Assembly (NCBI GenBank): GCA_001792895.1
Contig: MARA01000023.1
Location: 62,001-126,000, forward strand
DNA length: 64,000 bases
Direction: 5' to 3'
Source of the DNA: Lentinus brumalis
Taxonomy: Eukaryota > Basidiomycota > Agaricomycetes > Polyporales > Polyporaceae
A program made the translations under genes and the position numbers. Positions 36,069 through 48,795 of the stretch are shown here, in pieces; the stretch's first letter is position 1; the number at the start of each line of letters is the position of its first letter. Below the pieces are notes generated by a model. That model worked only from the letters and a program-made list of their open reading frames with translations, did no database searches and was not told where the DNA came from.

Positions 36069-37476
36069 ATGAGCCACAAGGCGGATAACTATGGTACCTG
36101 TGGGTTTGAAGTTTGGTCGTTCTTCTCGGTCATGTCGCTGAACTTTGCGCTTTAGTGACTTCGGACTTGGCTTGTGCCGCGACTGCGTTTTCGATGTGGG
36201 ACATGCTGATCAACCTTGACAAGGAGGTGCAGATTTCCATTTCCTGGAGATGTCTTGCGTTAACAGTCTGATGATTACTAGGTAGAATATATCTGGCGGT
36301 GAGCGTCATGTTCTCTGTACTGTCCCTCTTTCACTGACCGCGTGTTAGAGCACCGAATAGCTGGGTGAAGTGGGCATACCTCTTGATCCGACATATTCCA
36401 TACCTGGTGCAGTGGTGAGCGTCGGAGCGCCATGCATTGGACGATTACTCGGAACTCATCATGTCAGTTCCATCCTCATCGGTCTAATCGCCGTGGTGGG
36501 GGATGGCCACGTATACGGAAGACCTGCATGCAGAGTTTGGATCGCCTACCAACTCGTTGCCAACGAAGTCCTTACTGTCGTTGTGGAGATCATTCTCATA
36601 ATTCGGAGTACGTCCGTCCTTGCTTCCCAGACAGGGTTTGGTGACCGGAGTGCTGACTCAAGACTGCAGTATACGCCATGTACAATCGCAACTGGATAGT
36701 GACTAGAACAGTCTACGTACTCTTCGTGGCGGAGGTCATAGCAATGTGCACCGTTCTTGCTATCACCGTCCCGAAGTTCGAGTTCACTTCACAGTGCCTG
36801 ATTACGTCTACCCCCAAGTTATTCCCCTCCTACTGGTGCGGGCATTTCGCTTTGATTGTTCCCCGATTGCTAACATAGGATTGCGCAGGACCATCTCGTT
36901 GGCATTTGAGACGACACTGTTCCTCCTCACGCTTTACAAATTCTTCTCGGTCCTGGAGATCATGAAGTTTCATAAGCAGCCTATCATGGTCACGCTGGTC
37001 CGAGACGGTACATGGGCATACGCCATTATATTCGGTACTTCTCTGGCTCCGCAACCTAGGAAACGGATGCTGATCACCTATCTAGCTATTATGCTGCTCA
37101 ACACCTTGATGTACGAGCTGGAGAAGAATACGCTCGCAGGTATCTGTTACTTGTAAGCGGCACAATCACGTTCGCTGCGGCTTCGAGGAAGCTAACTGCC
37201 TACGTCAGTTGGGAGCTGTCGGTGATGTCGTACGCGGTCAGCCTGCCAGTTGGCCTTGTCTTTCCCATCCATGGCACTCACCAGACGCGTTGACAGGGTT
37301 CCCACGTCCTCCTGAATCTGCGACGGCTTGCCATGGACCCTCGTCAGCATCTGCCCATTGTAAGCTCCAGCACCCGGAACATGTCCGCCGGAGTTACACT
37401 CTCCGATCTCGACTTTCGGAGCACTGGGAATGAGATCGTCATCGAGTTAGACACAATGCATCGTGAGCCTGCGTAG
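36069..37476 (+). CDS. DUF6533-family membrane protein
   Basis: Ten exons keep frame: 36069-36093, 36156-36226, 36282-36298 (17 nt), 36349-36414, 36468-36607, 36670-36835, 36889-37034, 37086-37152, 37209-37236 and 37297-37476, giving about 301 residues. The short first exon encodes MSHKADNY and splices with GTACCT and TTTAG ends. Signature blocks: MWDMLINLDKE, VEYIWR, WVKWAYLLIRHIPYL, later IYAMYNRNWIVTRTVYVLF, LAFETTLFLLTLYKF, RDGTWAYAIIFG and GSHVLLNLRRLAMDP. Several hydrophobic helices suggest a seven-helix membrane protein. It is nearly the same as the minus-strand gene at 19696-21072. Function of the family is unknown. Confidence 0.85.
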
Positions 37477-37689
37477 TATTCAACACCTTGTCTTTGTCCC
37501 GGACGCATTCTCTAGGTGTGCAGCGCAGAGACGGCCAGAAGATCGTCGCCATAACGAACCTTCGTTTTCTCGGACACAATGATACTGCGCGCGTGCGGGA
37601 TATGGTGTCTCGGCGCCCCGCAATGTACACGTGCTGTCTTAAATCACCCGTCAGGCCTATCTGGAGTTCATGATGCATGCACCGTCGAT

Positions 37690-37980
37690 GTTCCCTGCAG
37701 AGTTGAGGAAGCTGACCATCTTCTGGGAACCGTCGGGATGCCGTACACGGTAAGTATGCCAACCAATCTTCCCTTTCCCGTTCACTATACTGACCGATTG
37801 CGTGGACATGGTTCCTCAAATTGCGAAAATTTGCACAAGACCCTTACCGACACCCGTCAGCACCCTGTTCATCCCGCCGGGATCACACTTTCCGAGCTCC
37901 ATTTTCGGAGCGTGGGGGACGAGACTGCTCTCATGGGGTTCGGCCAGCGACTGCTTCCCAGTTGCAAGGTAGACCATTGA
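37690..37980 (+). pseudogene. 3'-end relic of a DUF6533 paralog
   Basis: Lies 214 bp after the intact gene and repeats its tail: GAGGAAGCTGACC followed by a decayed exon 9 (TGGGAACCGTCGGGATGCCG) with GTAAGT donor at about 37750, then an exon-10-like part with CGCCGGGATCACACTTTCC matching the CCGCCGGAGTTACACTCTCC of the intact gene. Frames are disrupted. Confidence 0.7.
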
Positions 37981-38387
37981 GGCCAAACCTCAAGCAGGCT
38001 TCGGATGGCAGTATTGTCTATGACGTCAGTGTGTACCCGGGTAAGTCGAGAGGTGGCCGAGTTTGTGGATCCCTCGCAGGCGAAGTCGCGAGTTGAGGTG
38101 GTCTGCGCGCCTGGCATGCCTCTCAAGGGTTCTCGTTCCCGGGCTCGTGGGTATGGTGTGTGGATCGTTGATCTTCGTCGTCGCAGAACCCTGCCATACT
38201 CCGCAACGTGTCCTTCTGAATACATGGCGGGCATCCGACTTCGTCAATTGCCTGCGATATCAATGTCCCAGCCCTATGGATGATATCGCGTTGACGGGCG
38301 TGAGTAACACGGGCGATACGGATGTTACACCTAGAGGCTATAGGTTTGCCTCTATATCGCTGATCCTTCAATCCCTCTTTGTCCTCC

Positions 38388-39889
38388 ATGATGTCCAAGG
38401 CCAATGCAGTGGGGGCCGAACAAGGTACGTTCCATCTGGGTCTTTCCAAGGATGAATATGCGGCTGATGCTCGCACCGTGCGTCGAACAGGAATCGACCG
38501 CGCTGCAGTCGCTGCCATGGCGTTCGTCCTGTATGATATACTCCTCAACTTGGGCGACGAGGTGAGGCACCATATACGCACCTGCACGCAAGCATAAGTA
38601 GCATGCTAAGACGACTAAGGTCGAGTTGATCTGGACGTGAGTTGGCATGTTAAAAGTCGAGACTGATCGCACGCTCACCACCCGAAAGCCGCTCCAATCA
38701 TTGGGTGGAATGGTTGTATATGTTAGTCAGATATCCTCCCTTCGTAGTGCTCTGGTAAGTCGTCGCTTGCTGCACCGTTGCATATTGATCATGGACGCAG
38801 CTCTCTATTCTTGCTCATTGAGCATGGTATCGCATGGACTCCGGAGCGATGCATGATCATGCAGATATACCAGAACATCGCAATCCAAAGCCTGACGCTG
38901 GCGGTCGAGCTGATCCTACTCGGCCGAGGTATCCTTTGTATTCCCGTCTTGAGCCGGTATCCTCGGCTGAATCCAGGTGTCACTCAGTCTTTGCCATGTA
39001 CAGCCGGAACCGGATCCTGCTGTATAGCTTATCCAGCTTCCTCTTCGTGGAAGTGTGTTGTATGGTCGGAGTTCTCTCCGTGACTATACCGGAGTTCCAG
39101 ATGACGGAGGGTTGCATCGTTACACTCACTCCCAGATTGTTCTCATTCTACTGGTGAGTTGCCAACATTTGTTCATGTACGATGACCTCAGCACTCATGC
39201 TCGGATCCCACCGTGACTATCAGGATCTTGCCACTAGCTTTCGAGACCACACTGTTCGTCCTCACGCTCTTCAAGTTCGCTACCGGTGTCTCCGGTCGGT
39301 CGGTCGTAGGCCGGAAGAACTCCATCATGTTTGTCCTCCTGAGGGATGGCACTTGGGCATATGCAGTAATCTTCGGTAAGAGTTCGGCCTGATATAGCTG
39401 GAATCCATGTCCGAAAGTCATGACGGATATTCACCACTTCGACAGCGGCGATGCTCCTTAACACTGTGTTCTATGCGGTGGAGACGACGCCCTTGGCTGG
39501 CGTTTCCTTCGCGTGCGTTGTCTCCTATTTGGTACTCGCGGCACCCTAACCATTGATATGTTCGACGTTTAGATGGGAGATCGCGACCCTCTCCTTTGCG
39601 GTAAGTCACCATGCTACATACCAGTAATTCTGTTCCATCTGCTGACAGCACCTGCCAACGCTTGTACCAGGGATCCCACGTTGTCCTCAACACACGTCGT
39701 GTTGCAAGGCATCCCCAGCAGGGTACATCTTTCTGGGCGAACTCGGAGCCCGAGGTCTCTCGCCCGATTCAATTCCAGGCTCGGACAGACGGAACGGTTC
39801 GCGGTCTCATGCACGTCGATATTGAGCGACGCTGCGAGGAGATTACTGTTATCGAGCTGGAGACCATGCAACGTGAGCCGGCGGCTTGA
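38388..39889 (+). CDS. DUF6533-family membrane protein
   Basis: Ten exons keep frame: 38388-38424, 38491-38561, 38620-38636 (17 nt), 38689-38754, 38801-38928, 38988-39153, 39224-39375, 39446-39512, 39573-39600 and 39671-39889, about 316 residues. Blocks: AFVLYDILLNLGDE, VELIWT, WVEWLYMLVRYPPFVVLW, TPERCMIMQIYQNIAIQSLT, VFAMYSRNRILLYSL, LAFETTLFVLTLFKF, RDGTWAYAVIFG, NTVFYAVETTPLAGV and GSHVVLNTRRVARHP. Exon lengths are those of the other paralogs except for a shorter exon 5 (128 against 140 nt) and longer exon 7 (152 against 146), a pattern shared with the genes at 40342 and 49448. No known function. Confidence 0.87.
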
Positions 39890-40341
39890 GACATGTTCCT
39901 TGTTCTATTCACATGGTGCACTGAGGCTGAGGTCGAATCTCACCGAGCGCTCTTCTGATCGCAGTTGTCGATCTCTCCGAGCTCGAATCTCACGGTGGCG
40001 CCCAGAGCCCCGCAGGTAGAGACGTACCCAACCTTACGGATTCAAGAGGGTCGGAGTAAAGCGTTCGCATTGGCTGACTCCTGACCCGTGAGTATGCCGG
40101 ATGGATCGAAGTTGATGTTGGTTTCGCAGCCTCCGTGAGGCCGCTGGGACATACCGCTTCTAGCCATTCGCAGCAGGATGAACATCCAACTTCCTTGATC
40201 GTCTGTGCCTGCCCGCACGTCTTGGCGATGCAATTCTGACAAGCGTGAGTAGTGCGAGCTACTGACCTTATAGATACAGCTGTGCTTCTGTACCCCTCAG
40301 GCTCAGCTGCGCGGCCTGCGCCCGCATTCTTTTTGCCCTGC
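39890..40341. other. Intergenic within the DUF6533 array
   Basis: No exon or relic recognised with confidence. Confidence 0.5.
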
Positions 40342-41779
40342 ATGGTGTCCGAAGTCGAAGTGCGAGCCGCCCAAGGTGTGTTTCGCCAGGTCTTTCCGTT
40401 TGTCCACATATGTGAAGGTGAAGGCTGACGCGCGGAACAGGGACCGCGCACGCCGGGGTCGCTTCGATCTCTTTCGTCCTATATGATATACTCCTCAATC
40501 TGGGCGATGAGGTGAGGGAATGCACACATCTACGCTCAGATGCATACTAAGGTGAATAAGCGAAGGTAGAACTGATCTGGGCGTAAGTATCGTTTCGCAC
40601 GCTTGAATTGGCATATCTGAACTGACCACACATTGACCGCTCACTGACACCAGGGGCCCTAACCGGTGGGTGAAGTGGTTGTATCTGGCCGTCAGATATG
40701 TCCCCTTCCTGGTGCTCTGGTAAGCCGTAGAGCACCGCACTGCTGGTGTCTAGCTGATAGCGGCCACAGCTCTCTGATCATGCTGATCGAGCATGGGATC
40801 GCATGGACCCCGGAGCGATGTACAATCATGTTGGTATACCAGAACATCGCCATCCAAAGCCTGACACTAGCAGTCGAGCTCATTCTCCTGAGTCGAGGTC
40901 TGTCTTGCGCAGTCGTCCCGTTTGCCTCGCCGCCCGCTGATCGACTTCCAGTATATGCCATGTACGGCCGAAGCCGAATCCTGCTGATCTCCCTGTCGGC
41001 CTTCCTCCTCGCGGAAGTCGGCGCCATGGTTGGGGTGCTGTCGGTGACAATACCAGAGTTCCGGATGACGGAGGGATGCGTCGTCACCTTGACGCCGACT
41101 TTGTTCTCGTTCTACTGGTCAGTATAGCCAGTCATCGTGCGTCAGAGGTGGCCTTGGAGCTCATGGCCGGACTGCACTTACTTATCAGGATCCTGCCGTT
41201 CGCTTTCGAGACGACGCTCTTTGCCCTCACGCTCTTCAAGTTCTTTAGCAGCATCTCCGGACGGGCGGTCTTCCGCGGGAAGCAGTCGATCATGTTTATT
41301 CTCATGAGGGACGGCACCTGGGCGTATGCCATCATCTTTGGTGAGGGTATCGCATGGTGTGAGAGGGACTGCGACTCACCAGTCTGACAGTGGCAATGCT
41401 CCTGAACACCGTGTTTTACGCCGTGGAGAGGACGCCGTTGGCTGGTGTCGGCTTTTCGTGCGTGCTATCATCAAGTCTCGCCTTCGTTTCCGGCTCACTG
41501 ACAACCTGTGTAGCTGGGAAATCGCGACCCTCTCGTTTGCCGTAGGCTTCACTCAGATTTGCTCTTTGCACCGCTGACAGCTTGTCGTTCTTGGGACAGG
41601 GCTCGCACGTCCTCCTCAACACGCGGCGCGTTGCGTTGAACCCCGCCAACACGTCCATCTGGATGAGCACGGGCGTCGAGATCTCTGCTCTGCAGTTCGA
41701 GACAAACGAGACCGCCCGCGGACTCGATTCCGTCGACCTTGAGCGAAATTGGGAGCTAGCCGTTCTAGGGTCTGCGTGA
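40342..41779 (+). CDS. DUF6533-family membrane protein
   Basis: Ten exons keep frame: 40342-40375, 40441-40511, 40566-40582 (17 nt), 40654-40719, 40770-40897, 40952-41117, 41189-41340, 41391-41457, 41514-41541 and 41600-41779, about 302 residues. Blocks: SFVLYDILLNLGDE, VELIWA, WVKWLYLAVRYVPFLVLW, TPERCTIMLVYQNIAIQS, VYAMYGRSRILLISLSAFLL, FAFETTLFALTLFKF, RDGTWAYAIIFG and GSHVLLNTRRVALNP. It is closest to the genes at 38388 and 49448. A seven-helix membrane topology is likely from the hydrophobic segments; role unknown. Confidence 0.88.
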
Positions 41780-42357
41780 TTCTGTATTTGTGGGAAGTCG
41801 TGTAACACATGTATCATGGGACGATGATGGATTCTCCAGCGCTGTGGGATGGAAAGATCGCCAAGCAAAGACGAGAGAAGCCGTCCGTCGCTCAGCCCTG
41901 CTCAGAATGCCCTAGTGTCAGCTTCGGTCAGTGCGCCCATCAGAGAACTTGGGAACTCCGTTGGGCGACCGCGCCGCAAATGACGCTGCGAATTTCTCGG
42001 CCCCTCTACCTTGGTGCCGGCCAACTCTTCCTCCAGAGGTCTCATGGGACTCGAGAGTACAGCTGCGCAAAGTGGTGCAATTCGTGGTTCTCATATCCAC
42101 GCTCAATCCGACGGTAGCTGGACACTCGTCTATGGTCAAACGCGAGCAGTCAACTTGATACAAGCGACGGTGTACGCACGATTCGAGCATGCATGCCCAG
42201 CGGCATACACACATCCAGAAGGGCTTCGGCTACCTCGATTGCTACCAGTGCGCGGCCCACTAAGGGCAGGAAGGGGCCAGTCCCGATGTTACTATAGCAC
42301 ACCGTGTCGGATAAGACATCGTCTCGACGAATACTAACACACCAACGTCACCCATGC
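41780..42357. other. Intergenic
   Basis: Between the DUF6533 gene and the convergent RRG7-like gene; nothing recognised. Confidence 0.5.
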
Positions 42358-43170
42358 CTACTCTCCGCCATCTTCCCGTGTCCAGCTCTCCAGCCGTCGC
42401 CCATCGCTCCATATTCCAGGTCTTCCCGATGACTGGTCCATACTGCGCTCCCAACGTGGTTCTATCCTCCCGCGCAACAGCCCGCCGGCCCCGCTGAGTG
42501 CCGGGTTGAACACGAGAGTGCCCGTCAGTCCGTCGTCGCTCCCCAAGACTGGGACCTCAGGTGCTGCGACATCGCCAAGAGACCGTTCGGGCGATATGGG
42601 TTCCTCCGAGTCAGGCGGCTCGGGAAGGTGTAGCAGCGCAAGTGGGATGGGAGACGAGTACGCTTGCAGCAGGGATGCCTTCGTGAAGGGCGAAGTAGAC
42701 GCAAACAGACCTACAACCGCGTTTCGGGAGCTACCACCAGGCCCCGCCACACTCTCATTGGCGGTGAGGTAGGCTGAATGTCGCAGGATCGTCCCTTCAA
42801 ATTCGCGGATGTGCCTCGGTCCGGCCTTCTTGGCTTCCGCCTTGCATTGCGCGAGAACGCGGATTGCAAGACGTGCCGCCGGGGTGGCACTGTCTGCATG
42901 CGCACCCGCTCGGTGTTCGTCGTAAAGACACTCGCGAGGAAGCCACCACCAGCCCTGGAGGTCGATGCCTCCGTCGCCCGAGCCACCGACACGACGGAGA
43001 GACATGGAGAGATGTTCGCGGGCGAGACGAAGAGTCCGGTTCTCGAACGTCGTCCCTTTCAGCACCGTGGAGAGCTTTGCGGGCGTGCTCGACATCGGAA
43101 CGCGCGACGTCGGCGTCGAGTCAATGCACAGTTGATGCAGAGCCCAAAAGCGGATGAGGGACGGAAGCAA
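42358..43170 (-). CDS. RRG7: RRG7-like mitochondrial protein (restriction-endonuclease-like fold)
   Basis: Single exon, 270 residues from ATG at 43170 (a later in-frame ATG begins MSSTPAKL). The start is Arg/Leu/Ser-bearing and could be a mitochondrial presequence. The core shows KGTTFENRTLRLAREHLSM, then RVGGSGDGGIDLQGWW and LAQCKAEAKKAGPRHIREFE. The G-x-G-D-x-G-I-D plus Q-C-K pattern is that of the PD-(D/E)XK nuclease superfamily, and the order matches fungal Required for Respiratory Growth 7 proteins. Yeast RRG7 is needed for respiratory growth, molecular activity unsettled. The Asp and Gln-x-Lys motif residues are all present here. The C-terminal part is Ser/Pro-rich and less conserved. 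Confidence 0.75.
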   Translation of the reverse strand: MLPSLIRFWALHQLCIDSTPTSRVPMSSTPAKLSTVLKGTTFENRTLRLAREHLSMSLRRVGGSGDGGIDLQGWWWLPRECLYDEHRAGAHADSATPAARLAIRVLAQCKAEAKKAGPRHIREFEGTILRHSAYLTANESVAGPGGSSRNAVVGLFASTSPFTKASLLQAYSSPIPLALLHLPEPPDSEEPISPERSLGDVAAPEVPVLGSDDGLTGTLVFNPALSGAGGLLRGRIEPRWERSMDQSSGRPGIWSDGRRLESWTREDGGE

Positions 43171-44454
43171 AGTCGCGTGCTGAAATAGGCGCCCATAATC
43201 GCGGTCGCCGCTATTCGATCACATGATCGTCGATCAGACGCGGGCGCCAGACTGGAGGGCAGGGCGAGTGTTGCAGTTCTGCGCGACTCTCGTCTTCCTC
43301 TGCCCTTCTTGACCACTATCTACGCGCCATATAGCCCAACCATCTCCCCGCTCATCTTGGAATAGCACCACGCGGACCCCCAAGCTACTTAACCACCACG
43401 ATCAAGTAACCACGCACGAACGCGCGCAGTGACGCGCTCTAGAGGTACCGCGCGGCACGACATGGTCGCGGAAGACTCGGGCGCGATTCCATCGCGAAGC
43501 GGATCGTCTCTGTCGATTTCCTCCTCCCAAGTGCGTTTTCATCTCTCTGTTGGCTGTCTCCTCGACCTTTCGGCTGCTGTATACGCTGTCAGTGTCAAGC
43601 AATCTGGCGACGTCGTTCGACGTCATCGCTGTGCCATGGGAAAGGCTGCTATAGCGCCTCACGCTACGGCAGCCTTCTCCAGATGGATCTAATGTGTCCT
43701 GCTCCGCGAATACGCCGCGCAGTGTAGCCTCTTGTGTTCTAGTCGCGTCGACACGCATTCTGTTCGTGTCAGGGGACTCGAAAAATGGAGTCCTTCGCAA
43801 TGTCCACCATCGCGCGTAGACGCGTCGCGAAAGATGATGGTATGGTATTTGACTGCCCAGGCCAATGGAAGACTTGTCTACCGGACCCAGGATGCTGAGC
43901 GGTCATAAGGAAAGTCATAGTGTCTGTCTATACGCGTTTTGAGGCCGTTCGCGCATCTCGCGCCGACGCCGTGAGACTCCCCACGACGGATCGCGCACAA
44001 GGGTATCCCTGAGCATCGTTCCCACCGTTCCCACCGTCCGGTAACCCTGCCTGCACTATACTCCTTCACTGCCGTCGTGGAGGCCATCATGAGTTGTGCC
44101 TGACGAGTTTAATTCCTGAGTGGATGGTGCTCGGAGGACGAAACACAACCCCGCATGAGGCCACAGGGAGTGTAGCAATACTAGGGATCCGTGTTTCCTC
44201 GGAGTAGCGACTGGCGTCACCCAGGATGTGGTCATCGCATGCATAGTGTGGTTTTGTAGACCTGAAGGGTCGAGCATCCCAGGCGTAGGCGTACTTCTAG
44301 TACTGTGTATCTTACGTTAGCGCATGGCGCCGCTTCCGCCATTAGTATTATGCATTCAGCTTCAGTCACCATGATGTACATGGCGGAGATCATGTCACAG
44401 GCATTAATGTTGAGTCAAAGCTTCTGAGCTAGCAGGGCGTCTGATGCGGAACCC
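43171..44454. other. 1.3-kb intergenic interval
   Basis: Shared divergent 5' flank of the RRG7-like gene and the RNA-dependent RNA polymerase. No exon chain or repeat recognised. Confidence 0.5.
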
Positions 44455-47400
44455 ATGTTGATGTCGCAGCATGTACCTTACTTAGCGTTGACTGACCGGC
44501 TCCGTTACAGAGCACCAATTATACTCAGTACTTCGATGATGACCTGACCGGCCTCATCGCAAACGCAGACCTAGATTTCGGTGAATATCTTCTACTGGGT
44601 CAAGGCCAACCTGTACTCACGTCCTACAGAAAAGAAGGAAGAGGTGGGCGATGTAACGATAGATGCCGATACAACCCTCGACGTGGACCCCACATACGCC
44701 ACATCCGATGCACTCACACAGGTCATGGAGGAGGTTACAGCCGAGTTGAAGCGGAAACGCGCTGCCCGCGACGAAGGCCGGGACGACCGCCCGAGCAAGA
44801 TTCTCCACACGTCCGAGTCCCAAAGCTCGGACTCTAGCCGTGCGTCCGCCGCGACTGTCGTCGCAGGTCTCAGCTCTGTGCGGCGCACAGACACAGGCTC
44901 CACTGCCGTCGCCTCCGCACCGACGACGCAACCTGAAGCCAGTGGCAGTGGCACGACAAGGACGGCTTCTTGCAAAGCGGATCCGCTGCCCTTCGGTGCA
45001 CATTCCGCCTCCGCCTCCTCCAGCAAGTCCACCGCAACGCCCACCACATCCCTAGACTCTTCGACGCCAGCGGATGACCCGCCGCCTCCTGCCACTCTCC
45101 TCACACAGCCATCTAGCGTGGCCGCACGCGATTACAAGCCTCCAAAGCCCGTCGTTGTGGTCAGTTTCGCGTTCTCTTCGCGGCGGCTTTGTGCTGACTA
45201 TCCTTTCTAGGCCCACTCGACGCACTTCATGGGTTTCCTGAGGCAACTCCCCTGGGGCGTGCAGTGGGAGATCGCGCGTTACGTGAACACGGGCTTCGGT
45301 TATGACCGCTTCACCATTGCGGACCTAAGCCAGTGGAAGGGGAAGGATAATTCTGCTGCGCCCGATGTCACCAAGTTCGTCACCAAGGAATTGTCTATCG
45401 ACGACGACAATGACATGTCGCCTGAGCACGCAGCGGCTTATGCTCACGAGCAGTCTACCAAGGTATGCATTCCCCCACCTGGAATGCCTGTATGCTGACT
45501 TTTGTGCACAGCTACCATGGGCGGAGCTGGATCTTGAGGATCAGATCATGCAGAAGCATGGTGACTATGCCGCTCTTGGATGTAACGAGAGCGAAGGGTT
45601 CTGCCCAGATGACCCCGGCTGGTATGGCGGCAAGGTCCACTTCACCGCAAAAGTCGTCGTCGACAAGGAGAAGAAGGACGACTTCCGACTCGTGCTTGAC
45701 CGCCCGACGCTGGGCACGTCCAACCGGTTCATGCGGCGCTTCGGGTCACGCCGGTTCATCCGCGTGCGCATACAGAAGGACGCGCTCATGCAGAAGGGCA
45801 ACCGCCTTGCGGACTACTTTTACCGGCCGTTCGTCATCTCGGGCGCGGTCTTTCGCGCATTCTTCGCAAAAGAACAAAATGTCTTCTTGTTCAGGACAAA
45901 TGAGGTGGTTCAGGAGCTCGATGGTATCGTTCAGGTCGTGCCCCCGTCTGGACCTCCTGCTCATGGGGAGAGATCTCTCTTCGAGCTCATCAAGTGGCAT
46001 AATGACCTCAAGTTCAACAATGACCAGGTACGTAAGCACCCATACCATGCTGCGTCTATGAAAGATTCGAGGCTGACTTCATACACAGACCATGGCTAAG
46101 TGGGCAGCACGTTTTGCGCTAGGTCTATCCAATTCAGTTCCTGGCCTTCGGCTAGAGCCACATAGCATTGAGTTTCAAGACGACATCAGTGAGTAAAGCG
46201 ACCTTGTCGAGGCTCTACTAGACCGCTCATTCTCCTGCAGTCTGCGAGGCGTTCGATGGTCGCGGGAAGCCGCCTAGCGAGATGCAAATGACGGATGGTT
46301 GTGGATTTGCTAACTTCGCAGTGATGCAGGCCCTCTATGAGAAGTCCCCGCAGTGGTCTAAAACGCCCACCGCTATACAGTGCCGGATTGGCGGCGCGAA
46401 GGGTCTACTGCTCGTGCGCCATGACCTACCTCCCGAGCTGGAAGATAAGCCCCGGATCTGGCTCCGCCCATCCCAAATCAAGATCAAGTACACGTCCGCT
46501 CCCTTGAGCGAGTGCATCTTGCCCCCTGGAGCTGACCTCGCAAAGCTCACACTCGATGTCTTGCGCGCCTCGCGCCTGAAGTGTCCCGCAAACCTTTCCA
46601 CCGAGACGATCACGAACTTTGCCGAGAACGGGGTGCCGTTCGAACGCTTCGGCGAGCTGTTCCAGTTGAATATCAGGGAACGTCTTGACGCGCTCCTCGA
46701 TTGGCAGAAAGCACTGTCCGACACCGCCGGGAAGCACGCGGACTCGGACCAGGCGGAGATGAAGCTGCTTTGGCATGCGCTTTCGAGGGAGGGCGGCGTA
46801 ATGTCTGCGCGCCTGGCACGCGAGTCCCCTGGCACGGCGCGGGTCGCAGGACACATCGCGGAAGACCGCGAGGAGGAGGAGTGGGACGATGAGGACGGGC
46901 TGACGCAGCTCGATCGCGCGATCGAGGACCGGAGCAGCGCGTGGTGGGGAGACCCAATTAGCGGACAGCCCTCGAGTCTGGAGGAGACGTGCATGGCGAT
47001 GCTGGACTCCGGGTTCAGCCCGGCGACGAACTTGTGCCTTAGGGCAAAGCTGAAGGAGGTTGCGAAGAAAGTTGTGAAGACGTTTAGGACGCGCTATCGA
47101 TTTGCGGTGCCGATGTCATGTTCGGCCTTCATTGTTCCAGGTGAGCTTCTCTTTTGTCTTAGATAGACGATTGCTTATACTGAAGTGCTTCTTCTACCCG
47201 CAGATCCATGTGGCGTGCTTGGTCCGGGGGAGATACATGTGAAAAGTTCTCAGCGCAATTTACCCGATCCGAGCGGGAGGATGACCGACCTAGTCAAGGG
47301 CGACGTTCTGGTTTGTTCGCCCGCTCTCTCGGCTGATCATCTGGCTTATCGCGACTTGCTCATGTCAGGTTACTCGTCACCCTTGCAAGGTCCCGAGCGA

Positions 47401-48795
47401 TGTACAGAAGGTGAGATCGTGCTGTCCAAGAATATGGTTGCGTACTGATATCTACGACTCGACCAACCAGGTCCGAGCGGTTGAGCACTATAAGCTCAGC
47501 CACTACGTCGACGTCATCGTCGTGTCCACGAAAAGTCATGTCTTCAACGGCGAGTCCTTGGACCGTCATTTGGCGAGCTTGACAGGAGGGGGTAAGAAGG
47601 CTCATCATGTGCACATATTCGTATCTCATGTTCACCGCAGGCGATTACGATGGCGACACCATGGAGGTGTTCTGGGATCCTAAGATTGTCCAAGATTTCA
47701 AGAGTCCCGATCCGCGCAAGTTCGCCGTTGAACCCCCCAAAGTCAAAGCGAGCCTGCTCAAGAATTCAGAGACTGTACAGGAGTACCTTGATCGCCTGCC
47801 GGCTGACGCGACAGACGACTTTAAGATCTACTCGATCCAGCGGTACCTGCTTGGCGCTCTGCAGGACAAGTCCCTGGTTGGGCAGTACTCGACGTGGTGG
47901 GAGAATAGTACCTACCACAACGGATATGACCATCCGGAGACGATCTTCCTGGCATATATGTAAGTGTCCGTCTACTACGGCGTTGGTAGTATTCCTGACC
48001 CATGGCAGGTTCTGCGCCATCCTCGATGGCTCCAAGACTGGCGTCACCGTCAAGCCAGAGATCTATCGGGAACACTGTCGCAACCATGTCTGGCAGAGCC
48101 GAGGCCCTGCTTGGAAGGAGGTCGTCGAGGAGGAGGTGCGCCACATGGGGGACTACAAGATGAACCGCTCCCATCTCAAACGTGGTGCCACGCTTGGGAA
48201 GTTCGTCATGGACCATCTCCTCAAGGTCATACAAATCGAATGCAACAGGGAGTACAAACGCATTGAGGAGAAACTCGTCGTCGACACAGTCGCCCCCTAC
48301 GACAGCGACCTCGCTGCTCCGTGGGAGGAGGCCTGCGAGCGCGCTAAGAAGCTCTCGAAACTCGGCAGCCCGCATATGCAGGACGAGCTCGACAAGATCA
48401 AGAGGCACGTCGAGGCCATGCACGAGAAGGAGAAGATCATGAAATCGGCTAACGCCAAAAAGGGGCAGAAGCAGGGCAAGACATTCACGGACCTTCCGAT
48501 TGAGAAGCGGCAGGACGTCCTCCGCGCCGCCTCGCGCGAGTTCCACGCGTACCCCGAGGACTTGCTCTGCTTCAGTGCGCACGAGACACGCCGCATCAAG
48601 GCGTCGTACGCGTACATCTACGATTACAACAGGATGTTCAACAAGTGGAGCCGGTTCCCGTGGAACATGAGTATGCGGGACCTGTGCGAGATCAAGGCCG
48701 AGGCGTTGGGGTCCCCGAAGACGGTCGCGCACGAATTTTATCACTGGATGAATATCTCTCAGGCATATCTGCGCAAGCACACGCAGGACTCGTAA
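44455..48795 (+). CDS. RNA-dependent RNA polymerase (RNA silencing type)
   Basis: Makes double-stranded RNA from single-stranded templates for Dicer in RNA silencing. Exons: 44455-44472, 44511-44580, 44630-45159, 45211-45462, 45512-46027, 46089-46188, 46241-47140, 47204-47310, 47369-47410, 47471-47591, 47641-47959 and 48009-48795, about 1253 residues. After a Ser/Thr-rich N-terminal region come LPWGVQWEIARYVNTGFGYD, MTDGCGFANF, QCRIGGAKGLLLV, VTRHPCKVPSDVQKVRAVEH, and the catalytic GGGDYDGDTMEVFWD (the three Asp of DxDGD, about residues 887-891). The C-terminal helical part ends at 48795. The catalytic motif is split by an intron after its GGG. The first short exon is the least certain: the ATG at 44455 (or 44461) is the nearest that keeps frame. 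Active-site residues are intact. Confidence 0.92.

Noticed and set aside
36132..36155. Apparent early stop making the 36069 gene a pseudogene
   Set aside because: The stop lies in intron 1; the real first exon is 36069-36093 with a GT donor, matching the exon layout of the other paralogs.
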